From Bacillus_BD sp050389805 (GTDB lineage: Bacteria > Bacillota > Bacilli > Bacillales > Cytobacillaceae), in the NCBI RefSeq assembly GCF_050389805.1, contig NZ_CP130945.1:2294001-2358000 (forward strand): a DNA stretch of 64,000 nucleotides, read 5' to 3'. The first letter of the stretch is position 1. Every line of letters begins with the position of its first letter. The translations under genes were made by a program, and so were the position numbers. Positions 26,893 to 35,485 of this stretch are shown piece after piece. The notes under the pieces were generated by a model. The model made no database searches and was not told where the DNA came from. It saw only the letters and a list, made by a program, of their open reading frames with translations.

Positions 26893-28155
26893 ATGTTTAT
26901 TCACATCGTTCAGCCAGGTGAATCTTTATTCTCAATAAGTAGAAGGTATGATTCTTCTATTGATCAGATACGTAGTACCAATGGTTTAACAGAGTTGAAT
27001 GTGGTTCCAGGTCTGGCTCTTCTTATTCCACTTTATATATATACGGTTCAGCCGGGCGACACGCTCATTAGTATTGCAAGTAAAGCGTTTGTTCCTTTAG
27101 AGCAATTAAGGGCAGCTAATCCCTTAATAAACCCGGATTCATTACAAGCAGGGATGAAACTAACGATTCCCAATATATCGAATTACCTTGCATCTACACT
27201 GAGTTTTTACGTTGTTAGAACTCCGGAATTGGACCAGAGTTTGATCAGAGATTTTGCCCCTTATAGTACATCTATATCGATTTTTGAATACCACATTGCT
27301 GGTAATGGGGATATCGCTAACACCTTAAATGACTTGACTGCTATTCAAACAACTTGGAATTTTCGGGTAAGACCGCTTGCGACGATTACCAATTTGACAC
27401 CTGAGGGATTTAGTCCCGAACTGGTTCATCAAGTATTAAATAATCCGACAGCAAGGACAAATCTGGTTAATAATATCACTTATTTAGTAACTAATAAGGG
27501 GTATGGCGGGGTTAATATAGACTTTGAACGTGTCTTGGCTGAGGATAGAGATCTGTTTACAGGTTTTTTACGCGAATTGAGCGATCGTTTACGACCATTA
27601 GGACGGACGCTAACCATTGCTGTTCCCGCAAAAACAAGCGAAGAAATTCCTTGGCTAAAGGGATATGATTACGGAGGAATCGGATCAGTAGTGGACTTTA
27701 TGTTTATCATGGCTTATGACTTTCACCATGCAGGGAGCGAACCAGGACCTGTAGCTCCTATTACAGACGTACGAAGAACAGTTGAATTTGCCATAAGATT
27801 TGTTCCTCGTAGGAAAATTATTATTGGTGTGCCTTTATACGGATATGATTGGATAATTCCACATAGACCAGGGACAGCTGCACCAGCTATATCAAACCAG
27901 AGCGCTATTGAAACAGCAATAAGGTACCAGTCGCCTATACAATATTCAGAAGAATATAAATCTCCATTCTTTCGGTATAGAGATCAGGAAGGACAATTAC
28001 GTGAGGTTTGGTTCGAAGACGTCAGAAGTATGAGTGAAAAAATGATATTAATTCGAGAGTATGCTTTAGATGGGATAGGCGCATGGCAGTTAACACTAGG
28101 ATTTACGCCAGGACCTTGGCTTTTGACAAAGTTTTTTACCATAAGAAAGGTATAA
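26893..28155 (+). CDS. LysM-GH18 spore-type peptidoglycan hydrolase (YaaH/SleL family)
   Basis: Two LysM repeats (residues about 1-48 and 51-99, each with VQPG(E/D)(S/T)L) are followed by a GH18 catalytic domain of about 310 residues. The catalytic motif is GVNIDFE, and MAYDFHHAG and GVPLYGYDW fit the fold. Relatives in spores act on cortex fragments or bind the spore surface. I choose ATG 26893 because gggggg lies eight bases upstream; the in-frame 26863 start lacks a site. No signal peptide, as is usual for SleL/YaaH. Confidence 0.9.
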   Translation: MFIHIVQPGESLFSISRRYDSSIDQIRSTNGLTELNVVPGLALLIPLYIYTVQPGDTLISIASKAFVPLEQLRAANPLINPDSLQAGMKLTIPNISNYLASTLSFYVVRTPELDQSLIRDFAPYSTSISIFEYHIAGNGDIANTLNDLTAIQTTWNFRVRPLATITNLTPEGFSPELVHQVLNNPTARTNLVNNITYLVTNKGYGGVNIDFERVLAEDRDLFTGFLRELSDRLRPLGRTLTIAVPAKTSEEIPWLKGYDYGGIGSVVDFMFIMAYDFHHAGSEPGPVAPITDVRRTVEFAIRFVPRRKIIIGVPLYGYDWIIPHRPGTAAPAISNQSAIETAIRYQSPIQYSEEYKSPFFRYRDQEGQLREVWFEDVRSMSEKMILIREYALDGIGAWQLTLGFTPGPWLLTKFFTIRKV

Positions 28156-28350
28156 TAAATCAATCATCTCTTAACAATCATTAAATTTTCTATTTGGACA
28201 CATCTTCATAAGACGTCTAAAACGCTTATTTGGTAATAGAGTAAAACCTTATTGGTAAAATAACTTAATCCCTGTTAAATTACGCCTTCATAATGACTCA
28301 TATCGTTGTAAATTCGCATTTTTCCAGTCTGTGCCCCCTTAATGTTATTC

Positions 28351-28363
28351 TTCCACAATCGGG
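28351..28363. repeat. Short dispersed repeat family C
   Basis: ttccacaatcggg occurs here and at 41090-41102, with a variant ttccgcaatcgga at 42431-42443. The surrounding bases are partly alike (gcat, gcaatt). Confidence 0.45.
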
Positions 28364-28725
28364 TGCATTCGTAAATTATTTTATTCCTAGCTTCTTCATA
28401 ATTAATATATAAATAAAATATAAAAATATGATTTATTTGTATTTTGTTTGAAGATGGATAAGGAGCTTCTCTTACCTAAAGTCATAATTTTGCTCATGGT
28501 CTTTTTCTTTTACTGTTTTATAGTATTTTAATTAAAGTTGAAAAAACCTATTATATCAGTAGTTTATAAGTAATTTTCTTCTAGTTTATAATTTGTTAAA
28601 TGGGCGGAATGATGTAATTCATGTTCCTTGAAACCTTTAAAAATAGGTTTCTGATATGGTATACTCTAAAAATTAACTTAACGGTAACATAAGAGTAATA
28701 TAGTTATGAAAAAGAATCAAAAGCT

Positions 28726-28770
28726 GAGGCTTTCTATGTGTTCTTTGAACTTTTGGAAAGCCTCTTTTTT
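28726..28770 (+). terminator. Terminator-like hairpin
   Basis: gaggctttc / gaaagcctc with a 21-base loop and six T. It lies on the plus strand between two genes that do not need it, so it may end a small RNA. Confidence 0.6.
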
Positions 28771-28897
28771 CATTTCTTTTGTATCATGCAATTGAACATT
28801 TTTCGCCGTAACTGCATCTTTGTGCCTAATTAAAATATTTAGCTTTTCACTGTTATTTTTAAGACATTTAATGATGATAAAAAATTTTAATCTCGTA

Positions 28898-29509
28898 TTA
28901 TGCAGTGTTAATCGGATAAAGTTTTCCGTTTATAGCGAAAGATATTTTACCGGTCTCCTCTGACACTACAAGAACCAGGGCATCACTTTGTTCTGTTAAG
29001 CCTAATGCAGCACGATGACGAGTGCCTAGTTTCCGCTCACTTATTACTTTAGTCGTAAGAGGAAGGACATTGGCAGCAGAAATGATTTGATTACCACGAA
29101 TGAGTACAGCTCCATCGTGAAGAGGATTTCCGAGAAAAAAGATGGTCTCTAATAAGGATGGAGTTAAAATTGCTTTAATAGGTGTTCCTTTTTGTATTAA
29201 AGAATCAAGGGGGTCACATCGTTCCACTACAATTAATGCACCATAATGCCGTTTAGACAGCCATTGGACTGACGTAGATAGATCTTCAAATTTATCTGTA
29301 TAAGCTGATAAATAACAGTTTAAATAAAAGGATGAAGCGACTGACTCCATTTTAATAAATTTTTCCTTTATCGACTCTAGATTACCTAAAAGACAATAGT
29401 TTTCATTGCCAAGTACCTCCAAACTATGTTGAAGTCCGTTTATAATTTCATTTATTTTTATTGAAAATTGTTGTTTCATTGGTGAAAAATCACAATTAGC
29501 ATTATTCAT
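28898..29509 (-). CDS. cdaS: Sporulation diadenylate cyclase CdaS
   Basis: Makes c-di-AMP from two ATP. The DAC domain has the DGA motif (PLHDGAVLI) and RHR motif (GTRHRAALG). The N-terminal two helices (residues about 5-60) match the autoinhibitory YojJ region of CdaS. Length 203 is normal. In B. subtilis it is made in the forespore. Its neighbours here are two spore-type LysM-GH18 hydrolases, which supports a sporulation or germination role. Confidence 0.92.
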   Translation of the reverse strand: MNNANCDFSPMKQQFSIKINEIINGLQHSLEVLGNENYCLLGNLESIKEKFIKMESVASSFYLNCYLSAYTDKFEDLSTSVQWLSKRHYGALIVVERCDPLDSLIQKGTPIKAILTPSLLETIFFLGNPLHDGAVLIRGNQIISAANVLPLTTKVISERKLGTRHRAALGLTEQSDALVLVVSEETGKISFAINGKLYPINTA

Positions 29510-29588
29510 GTATAAACACCTACTTTATTATTATAAATCAATTATAAAACAGGGGGATATCCCCCTATCGAGAATTTTCTTTAAAGTG

Positions 29589-30917
29589 TTATCTAATAAT
29601 ATTAAATTCTTCCAATATCATTTCTTCTGTTTGAGGCATTGTTAGACCTAAATGCCAACAGCCTGTTCCCACTAAGCCATATTCTTTAACAAGGTTGAAT
29701 TTAGCTAACAGACTTCGAGGGTCCTCAAACCAAACTTCATGTAAAATTCCATCTCGATCTTTATATCGGAACCAAGGGGATGATGCTACTGGATCATAAT
29801 GAACTTGGCTTTCATTTTTGATATATAAATCGATGGCATGTTGGGTAGAGTATGCAACTCCTGATTTTTTTTCGCCAGAAATTTTCCAGTCATATGCGTA
29901 TTGAGGGATTCCAAGTAATAGTTTAGATTTTGGAACAACGGTTACCGCATAATCTAAAGTTTTGCGAACCTCATTAATAGGGGCAATGGGACCAGATGGA
30001 CCACCAGGCCAATGCCAGTTATAAGTCATTAAGAACATTTTATCCACATATTTACCAAGAGTTTGGTAGTCATACCCGTCATAGTATGAAGGAGCATGAT
30101 CTCCTTTTTTGGGAGGTACGGCAATCAAAACTTCCATCCCAATAGGGTGGAGTCTAGCTGCCAATTCTTTCATAAATTGATTAAAATGATTTCGATCCTT
30201 TGGTTGAACCTGTTCAAAGTCGATAACAATCCCTTTATAATCATGGCTGTCTAATAAGGTATAAATGTTATGAATTAAATTTTTTCTAACTGATTTTTGA
30301 CTAAGCAAATGATGGGCAAGATCAGGATCATAGCCCTTATCACTAGTATTAGTCAATGTAGCGTAAGGTAATAAATCATTTTTCCAGGCAATTAGATTTG
30401 ACTCATTTTCATTCAATTCTTTTATATTTCCTTGTTCATCGGGACGATAATCAAAAATGAACAAACCAGATAGTGTATTTTTATAATGATTGATCATCCA
30501 AGTATTCGTTTCTGTCTTACTTGGAACAAAATAAGTCCCTGTCCAAATATTCTGTTTAGGAGGATGGGGGATCGTTAATTTTTGACCTGGATAAATGACA
30601 TTCGTTTTTAAACGATTTTGCGCAATGATTGTTTCCATGCGAATGGCGTGACGGCTGGCAATCTTCCATATGGTATCACCCGGTTGGACGATATAAGTTG
30701 AACCAGGAACTAAAATGGATTGTCCCAAAACTAATTTTGATTGTGGGGTAAGATCATTTAATTGAGCGATATGCTCCAAATCCATTTTGTACTGAATGGA
30801 AATGTTGTAAAGATTATCTTTTGATTTTACCTCGTGGATCACTTGAGCTTTTACATTAATCGGTATGATTGATAGGATGCAAAATACTGATAATATGAAC
30901 GTTATTTTTTTGAGCAT
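29589..30917 (-). CDS. Secreted LysM-GH18 hydrolase (YaaH/YdhD/YvbX family)
   Basis: A signal peptide (LKKITFILSVFCILSIIPI, cleavage near VKA) precedes two LysM repeats (HEVKSKDNLYNIS and YIVQPGDTIWKIA). A GH18 domain follows with GIVIDFEQ, MTYNWHWPGG and GIPQYAYDW. Length 442. It is a homologue of the plus-strand gene at 26893 but with an export signal, so it would act outside the membrane or in the spore integument. Ends 79 bases before cdaS and probably is cotranscribed with it. Confidence 0.9.
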   Translation of the reverse strand: MLKKITFILSVFCILSIIPINVKAQVIHEVKSKDNLYNISIQYKMDLEHIAQLNDLTPQSKLVLGQSILVPGSTYIVQPGDTIWKIASRHAIRMETIIAQNRLKTNVIYPGQKLTIPHPPKQNIWTGTYFVPSKTETNTWMINHYKNTLSGLFIFDYRPDEQGNIKELNENESNLIAWKNDLLPYATLTNTSDKGYDPDLAHHLLSQKSVRKNLIHNIYTLLDSHDYKGIVIDFEQVQPKDRNHFNQFMKELAARLHPIGMEVLIAVPPKKGDHAPSYYDGYDYQTLGKYVDKMFLMTYNWHWPGGPSGPIAPINEVRKTLDYAVTVVPKSKLLLGIPQYAYDWKISGEKKSGVAYSTQHAIDLYIKNESQVHYDPVASSPWFRYKDRDGILHEVWFEDPRSLLAKFNLVKEYGLVGTGCWHLGLTMPQTEEMILEEFNIIR

Positions 30918-30949
30918 TTCCTGTCCTCCGATAAATAGTATTTGTGATC

Positions 30950-31285
30950 TTAGTCTTCTGGTCTTGGTCCTGGAGTAAGTCCAGAATTTTCTACGGTCAT
31001 GATTGGGCGTACCGTTATATCACCTTTTACATAAATTTGGCATGATAGCCGTAAATAATCTTCAAACAATTCATATTCAATATCTTTATTGTCAAAGGCT
31101 GTTTGTTCCTTTTCTGTCAACACGCAATAATCTCCACCTAAAATCTCTACTCTGCAAGTTGTACACTTTGCGTGGCCGCCACATTGATGGAGAATATGAA
31201 TTCCATTATCTTCTAACGCTAAAACAAGTTTTTTACCCGTCTCTACTTCAAACGTTCCTTTACCTAATACAGTTACGTAAGGCAT
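30950..31285 (-). CDS. 2Fe-2S ferredoxin
   Basis: I place the start at ATG 31285 because aggaggag lies directly upstream; the longer frame to 31390 has no site. The 111-residue product MPYVTVLGKGTFEVETGKKL carries cluster cysteines in HQCGGHAKCTTCRVEI and LSCQIY. Plant-type electron carrier; partner unknown. It resembles the ferredoxin group found next to nitric oxide or aromatic oxygenases, but no such gene is adjacent. Confidence 0.87.
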   Translation of the reverse strand: MPYVTVLGKGTFEVETGKKLVLALEDNGIHILHQCGGHAKCTTCRVEILGGDYCVLTEKEQTAFDNKDIEYELFEDYLRLSCQIYVKGDITVRPIMTVENSGLTPGPRPED

Positions 31286-31457
31286 TTTACTCCTCCTAAT
31301 GAAATGAGAATCAATGATAATCTTATATTGAACATTAAATGGGAAATCATTCTTACTGTTAGAATCAAATGAAAAAATAGTAGAAAACAAATGGATTGAC
31401 TATATGAAAAAACTAGTAAGATTCTCTTGAATCAAAGATTTTTCCGTACATGGGCTT

Positions 31458-31712
31458 AAGGGGGCTGGAACCGTCCACCATATTGCTTGGATAGCAAAAG
31501 ATGAGGAAGATCATCAAAGATGGAGAGCTCTTTTGCAAGATAAAGGTTATCAGCCTACAGACATTCTGGATCGACATTATTTTAAGGCGATTTATTTTCC
31601 TGAAGAAGGCGGAATTCTATTGGAAATTACGACTGTCCACCTGGTTTTTATAGTCGATGAGCCAATAAATGAACTAGTTCAGCATCTCATGTTGCCTTCA
31701 TGGTTTGAGTAA
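31458..31712 (+). pseudogene. MhqO/MhqE-type ring-cleaving dioxygenase fragment
   Basis: An 84-codon frame reads KGAGTVHHIAWIAKDEEDHQ, HYFKAIYFPEEGGILLEIT and ends ELVQHLMLPSWFE, the C-terminal VOC module of MhqO-like enzymes. The N-terminal module is missing. A VDEP sequence in the normal place confirms the alignment. Confidence 0.8.
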
Positions 31713-31751
31713 AAACGAGAAGAATTAAGGTTGTGTGTTAGAAGGAGATCA

Positions 31752-31835
31752 ATGATGAAACATATTTATAAAAAAGGAAAGAACTCAGAAAAAATAACTT
31801 TACTATTGCAACATGGTATAGGGGGAATGAATTAG
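31752..31835 (+). pseudogene. MhqD-type carboxylesterase N-terminal fragment
   Basis: MMKHIYKKGKNSEKITLLLQ then HGIGG resembles the start of MhqD-like hydrolases (LLLLHGTGG), with an aaggagat site ahead. A stop at 31833 comes from a shift; LLPLARM follows in another frame. In B. subtilis mhqE and mhqD are adjacent, as the two fragments are here. Confidence 0.68.
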
Positions 31836-31863
31836 ACTACTGCCACTTGCTCGGATGAATGAT

Positions 31864-31942
31864 GATGTCCATATATTTGACTTTTATAACCAATTTGAAA
31901 AGTATTTTGGTAACATCGAGGACTTAGGAGCAGTGGCAGCAT
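31864..31942 (+). pseudogene. SGNH hydrolase fragment
   Basis: About 80 bases match 21894-21970 of the intact SGNH gene, including gatgtccatat, agtattttggtaacatcg and aggacttagg. It is joined directly to the esterase relic. Confidence 0.72.
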
Positions 31943-32029
31943 TAAAAAGTTATCTTTAGGTACTCTAAAATCGAAGATAATGGGGAACTTGACAAACTTA
32001 AAATGACTGAGCATTTAACTAACCGCCGC

Positions 32030-32992
32030 TTATTGGCAGTATAAGGAAAATCTCTCTTGTAAACTTTCTATGATTTCTTTTGGTACTTCCCTAAACTTGA
32101 TATCCTCACCTAGGAAGAGGAGCCAATTTGTTATATCGGTCAATTCTTCGGGAATATTAATATTGATAAAAGTCTTTAGAATGCCTGTGGCTTGGTAAGG
32201 ATTCGTATAGGAAATCGAAAACTTTAAAGGATGGTATTTTTTGAACTGAGCAATTGCCTTTGGTCCCAATTCAATGACAAGGTTGAATACTTCTTCCTGC
32301 TTACTTTGTTTTTCTAAAACCTTTTTCTTTGTTACTCTTTGTTTCGTGGGGTATGGTTTTACATCAGTGAGGTTGTCGACAGGAAAAATTTTCCTCTTTT
32401 CTTCCTTTAAGTCAAATCCATCAATTTGCCATAGGTTTTTTTCTCGATAAAGGTGCAAGAGATAAATAGGAAAAGACTTTATTACCTTCCCTTCTTTGAT
32501 GGTAATCAATAAATGTCGATCCAAAAGAAGAAGTTGGATGAGATTTTCTAACATAGGGTGAGGGAGGTCTGACAGGTCAAGTAAATCAGGATTATTGGGG
32601 TTAGTCCCTTCGAAAAGCAAGATTCCATTTAATAAAACTAGGGTCTCTTGTTGGTTTTCTGGGATTAGACCAAGTAATTTTTCCGCTAAAGATTGTCGAC
32701 TTTTTAGATAGGGAAGTTGTTGATTTCTTGAAGCCATAAAGGCAATAAAAAGCGCTTTAACTTCATTATTAGTGAAGTGAATAGATGGCAGTACAGAGTT
32801 GTTCATGACAGAATAACCCCCGTCTCTTCCAACTTCAGCTTCAAGTGGCATCCCCATCGCTTCAATTTCTCTGATATCCCTAATAGCAGTCGAACGAGAG
32901 ATGTTAAATTCCCGCATAATTTCAGTAATTGTAAAGTAGGAGCGGTTGTTGATATACCGCATGATGGTATTAATCCGTTCAACTTTTTTCAT
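32030..32992 (-). CDS. WYL-domain transcriptional regulator (YobV-like)
   Basis: An N-terminal HTH_11 (residues about 5-60, with YFTITEIMREFNISRSTAIR) is followed by a C-terminal WYL domain (HLYREKNLWQIDGFDLKEEK). Length 320. The divergent neighbour at 33099 is a GyrI-like effector-binding protein, the same pair as yobV-yobU in B. subtilis. It probably controls that gene and itself from the 106-base gap. The ligand is unknown. An aggaggt site precedes the ATG. Confidence 0.88.
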   Translation of the reverse strand: MKKVERINTIMRYINNRSYFTITEIMREFNISRSTAIRDIREIEAMGMPLEAEVGRDGGYSVMNNSVLPSIHFTNNEVKALFIAFMASRNQQLPYLKSRQSLAEKLLGLIPENQQETLVLLNGILLFEGTNPNNPDLLDLSDLPHPMLENLIQLLLLDRHLLITIKEGKVIKSFPIYLLHLYREKNLWQIDGFDLKEEKRKIFPVDNLTDVKPYPTKQRVTKKKVLEKQSKQEEVFNLVIELGPKAIAQFKKYHPLKFSISYTNPYQATGILKTFININIPEELTDITNWLLFLGEDIKFREVPKEIIESLQERFSLYCQ

Positions 32993-33098
32993 TGGGACCT
33001 CCTAAACAGTGTCATCTTTTGACATGATTCAATGCTATTATAAACCCTGTGAGTAATAAAACAAATGTTTTGTTGAAATTAAAAGGAGGAATTTTGAA

Positions 33099-33578
33099 AT
33101 GGCAATTTATATGTTAGAAGAAAAGGATAGCTTTACTGTTTTAGGTTTTGGAACAGAGCTTAAGAGTGATTACACAGACTATGCTGGTATTAACAAGGAA
33201 AAGGCAGACTTTTGGCAAGCGGTCAATCAAGATGGAAGGCTTGATAAGTTAAAAACTGTTGCTACAAATGACTACATTTTTATTGTAAACGAAGCTGTGA
33301 ATAACAAGATGATGCATTATGCAGGTGTGATGACGCAGGAAACCTTACCAGAGGCAACTAGACTTATCCAATTCCCTAAAGGGGAATACATCGTTGTGAG
33401 GGGAGAAGCAAATACAGATGAAGAGTTGAGTAATAAGTTAACTGGTATTGCTTTTGGTGAAGTCCTGATGGAAGTTACGGATGTATCCTATGTTGGAGGC
33501 CCAAATGCAGCGGTTTTGATGGGGCAGAAAGACGGATTAGTATATGGTGAAATGTGGATCCCTGTTGTTAGAAAATAA
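33099..33578 (+). CDS. GyrI-like effector-binding protein (YobU-like)
   Basis: 159 residues forming one SHS2/GyrI-like small-molecule binding domain: DSFTVLGFGTELKS at the start, HYAGVMTQE in the middle, FPKGEYIVVRGEA and GEMWIPVVRK at the end. Such domains bind hydrophobic drugs or metabolites. Divergent from the WYL regulator. An aaggagg site precedes the ATG. Confidence 0.82.
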   Translation: MAIYMLEEKDSFTVLGFGTELKSDYTDYAGINKEKADFWQAVNQDGRLDKLKTVATNDYIFIVNEAVNNKMMHYAGVMTQETLPEATRLIQFPKGEYIVVRGEANTDEELSNKLTGIAFGEVLMEVTDVSYVGGPNAAVLMGQKDGLVYGEMWIPVVRK

Positions 33579-33810
33579 AGAGATATAATTTAAAATAGAC
33601 ATCAAAAACAGATCACGAACGGTCTCCATTGCCAATAAGTGGTCTGTTTTGTACTCTTGAAATCTTAAATAACCATTTATAGATATAGTAGAGAAAATAC
33701 TTTGAGCATGATTTAACAAGTTCTTGGTTGGTAATTCCGTTATTTGTTAAATAAGTGTCAATAATGGAAAATTTAAGTAAGTAGAAAAGCTTTAATAAAG
33801 GAGATAGGAA

Positions 33811-34518
33811 ATGAATTTTTTTCAAGATAGAATATCCATATTTAAAAAGAGAGATTTATTATTTTTGGAAAGCTATAAAGAATCAGAAGAAGTTTATACT
33901 TTTCTATTCCAAAAAGAGAAAGATTTAACCTGGAAAGCTGGACAATATGGTTTGTTTACTATTACTAATAAGAAAATAAAAAATTCTACGAAACCATTCA
34001 CTATTGCATCTACTCCCAAAGAGAATGAGGTTAGACTAACAATGCGTATTGGGGATAACCCAAGTGATTTTAAAAAAGAGATGTTGGAATTAAAACAAGG
34101 TATGAAGGTTAGAATGAGTGGACCAGTAGGGAACTTTTATTTAAAAGATAACAGTCCTACACTTCTAGTTGCAGGCGGAATTGGAATTACACCATTTCGA
34201 GCGATATTAAAACAAATAGAAGCTGAAGGGAACGAAGTTGGAAAACAAGTACAACTCCTGTATATGGATAGCAAAATGTCGTTTATATTTAAAGATGAAC
34301 TTGATAGGATTGCCAACAATTCTTCAATAAGTGTATCTTACCTTAATTCAAGGAATGATCTTTATCAGGAGATGGATCATTTTATCAACTTAAACAAGAA
34401 CAATGGTCGCTACTTTATCGCAGGATCGAAATCAATGGTAGATTCTATTTCAACTCATATGCAAAACCAAAATGTTTCAAAAAAGGAGATTAAAAAGGAT
34501 GCCTTTTTTGGGTATTAA
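33811..34518 (+). CDS. FAD/NAD(P)-binding oxidoreductase (ferredoxin-NADP reductase type)
   Basis: 235 residues without a fused iron-sulfur domain. The FAD site is STKPFTIASTP (in place of RxYS), and the nucleotide site is LLVAGGIGITPFRAIL. The end FIAGSKSMVDSI fits the FNR fold. It could act as a stand-alone flavin or ferredoxin reductase. It might substitute for the broken P5 reductase, but nothing in its position supports that. Confidence 0.85.
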   Translation: MNFFQDRISIFKKRDLLFLESYKESEEVYTFLFQKEKDLTWKAGQYGLFTITNKKIKNSTKPFTIASTPKENEVRLTMRIGDNPSDFKKEMLELKQGMKVRMSGPVGNFYLKDNSPTLLVAGGIGITPFRAILKQIEAEGNEVGKQVQLLYMDSKMSFIFKDELDRIANNSSISVSYLNSRNDLYQEMDHFINLNKNNGRYFIAGSKSMVDSISTHMQNQNVSKKEIKKDAFFGY

Positions 34519-34705
34519 TAAATAATTATCATTTTATTTTTGAAGAAATAATTAGTTGTCAATGTTCAAGCAAGTTTGCCAACTACGTCAAAGGAAATTG
34601 ATTCAAGGTTGATGAATTTACAAGTCAAGGATTCTAATAGTTTGGTAATTTATTAGTGTTTACGATGTTGAACAACCAGGTGAATGAAAAAGACTCTCCT
34701 CGAAT

Positions 34706-34751
34706 ATAAAAAACACCCTAATCATTAACTTTACGCTAACCATTAGGGTGT
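34706..34751 (-). terminator. Terminator of the ABC transporter operon
   Basis: Stem acaccctaat / attagggtgt; on the minus strand it ends in a T run. Lies at the 3' end of glnQ. Confidence 0.85.
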
Positions 34752-34756
34752 CATTT

Positions 34757-35485
34757 TTATAAAACTTTATTTAAAAAGTCCTGTGTCCGTTCATTTTGCG
34801 GATTTCCAAAAATTTCTTCTGGTTTCCCTTGTTCAACAATATACCCGCCATCCATGAAGATGACTCGGTCTGACACTTCTCGTGCAAAGCCCATTTCGTG
34901 TGTAACAATGACCATGGTCATTCCTTCTTGAGCTAATTGTTTCATAACAGTTAACACTTCTCCAACCATTTCCGGGTCCAGGGCACTTGTTGGTTCGTCA
35001 AACAACATCACATCGGGCTTCATCGCAAGTGCTCGTGCAATCGCCACACGCTGTTTTTGTCCGCCTGATAATTGGTCTGGTTTTGCTTTGGCTTTATCTT
35101 TCAAACCAACGCGATCTAGCAATTCTAAAGCTGTTTTTTCCGCTTCTTCTTTTGTCATTTTATTTAATTGAACAGGCGCTAACGTAATATTATCCATAAT
35201 CGTTAAGTGTGGAAATAAATTAAAATGCTGGAACACCATCCCGATATTTTCACGCACTTTATTAATATTGACGTTTTTATCTGTTAAATTTTTTCCATTT
35301 ACAATGACTGCACCGGCCGTTACTTCTTCAAGTAAATTTAAGCATCGAAGCAGTGTGCTTTTACCAGAACCAGAAGGACCAATAATGGTGACGACTTCGC
35401 CTTCTTCTATACTTAGATTAATATCTTTTAAAACTTCTAAATCACCGAATGATTTTTTCAACTTGTTCACATTAATTTTTGCCAT
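34757..35485 (-). CDS. glnQ: Polar amino acid ABC transporter ATPase (GlnQ-like)
   Basis: ATP-binding subunit of a glutamine or polar amino acid importer. Walker A is GPSGSGKST, signature LSGGQKQRVAIARAL, Walker B VMLFDEPTSALDPE, and the H-loop VTHEMGF. Length 242. Its start overlaps the end of the upstream permease gene by 14 bases, giving coupled translation. The substrate is inferred from the family. Confidence 0.93.
   Translation of the reverse strand: MAKINVNKLKKSFGDLEVLKDINLSIEEGEVVTIIGPSGSGKSTLLRCLNLLEEVTAGAVIVNGKNLTDKNVNINKVRENIGMVFQHFNLFPHLTIMDNITLAPVQLNKMTKEEAEKTALELLDRVGLKDKAKAKPDQLSGGQKQRVAIARALAMKPDVMLFDEPTSALDPEMVGEVLTVMKQLAQEGMTMVIVTHEMGFAREVSDRVIFMDGGYIVEQGKPEEIFGNPQNERTQDFLNKVL

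Larger units (their letters stand above)
28156..28897. other. Intergenic stretch
   Basis: No protein gene was recognised. It holds the ttccacaatcggg repeat (28351-28363) and a terminator hairpin at 28726-28770. A gtatact box at 28660-28666 could drive a small RNA ending at that hairpin. Confidence 0.4.
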
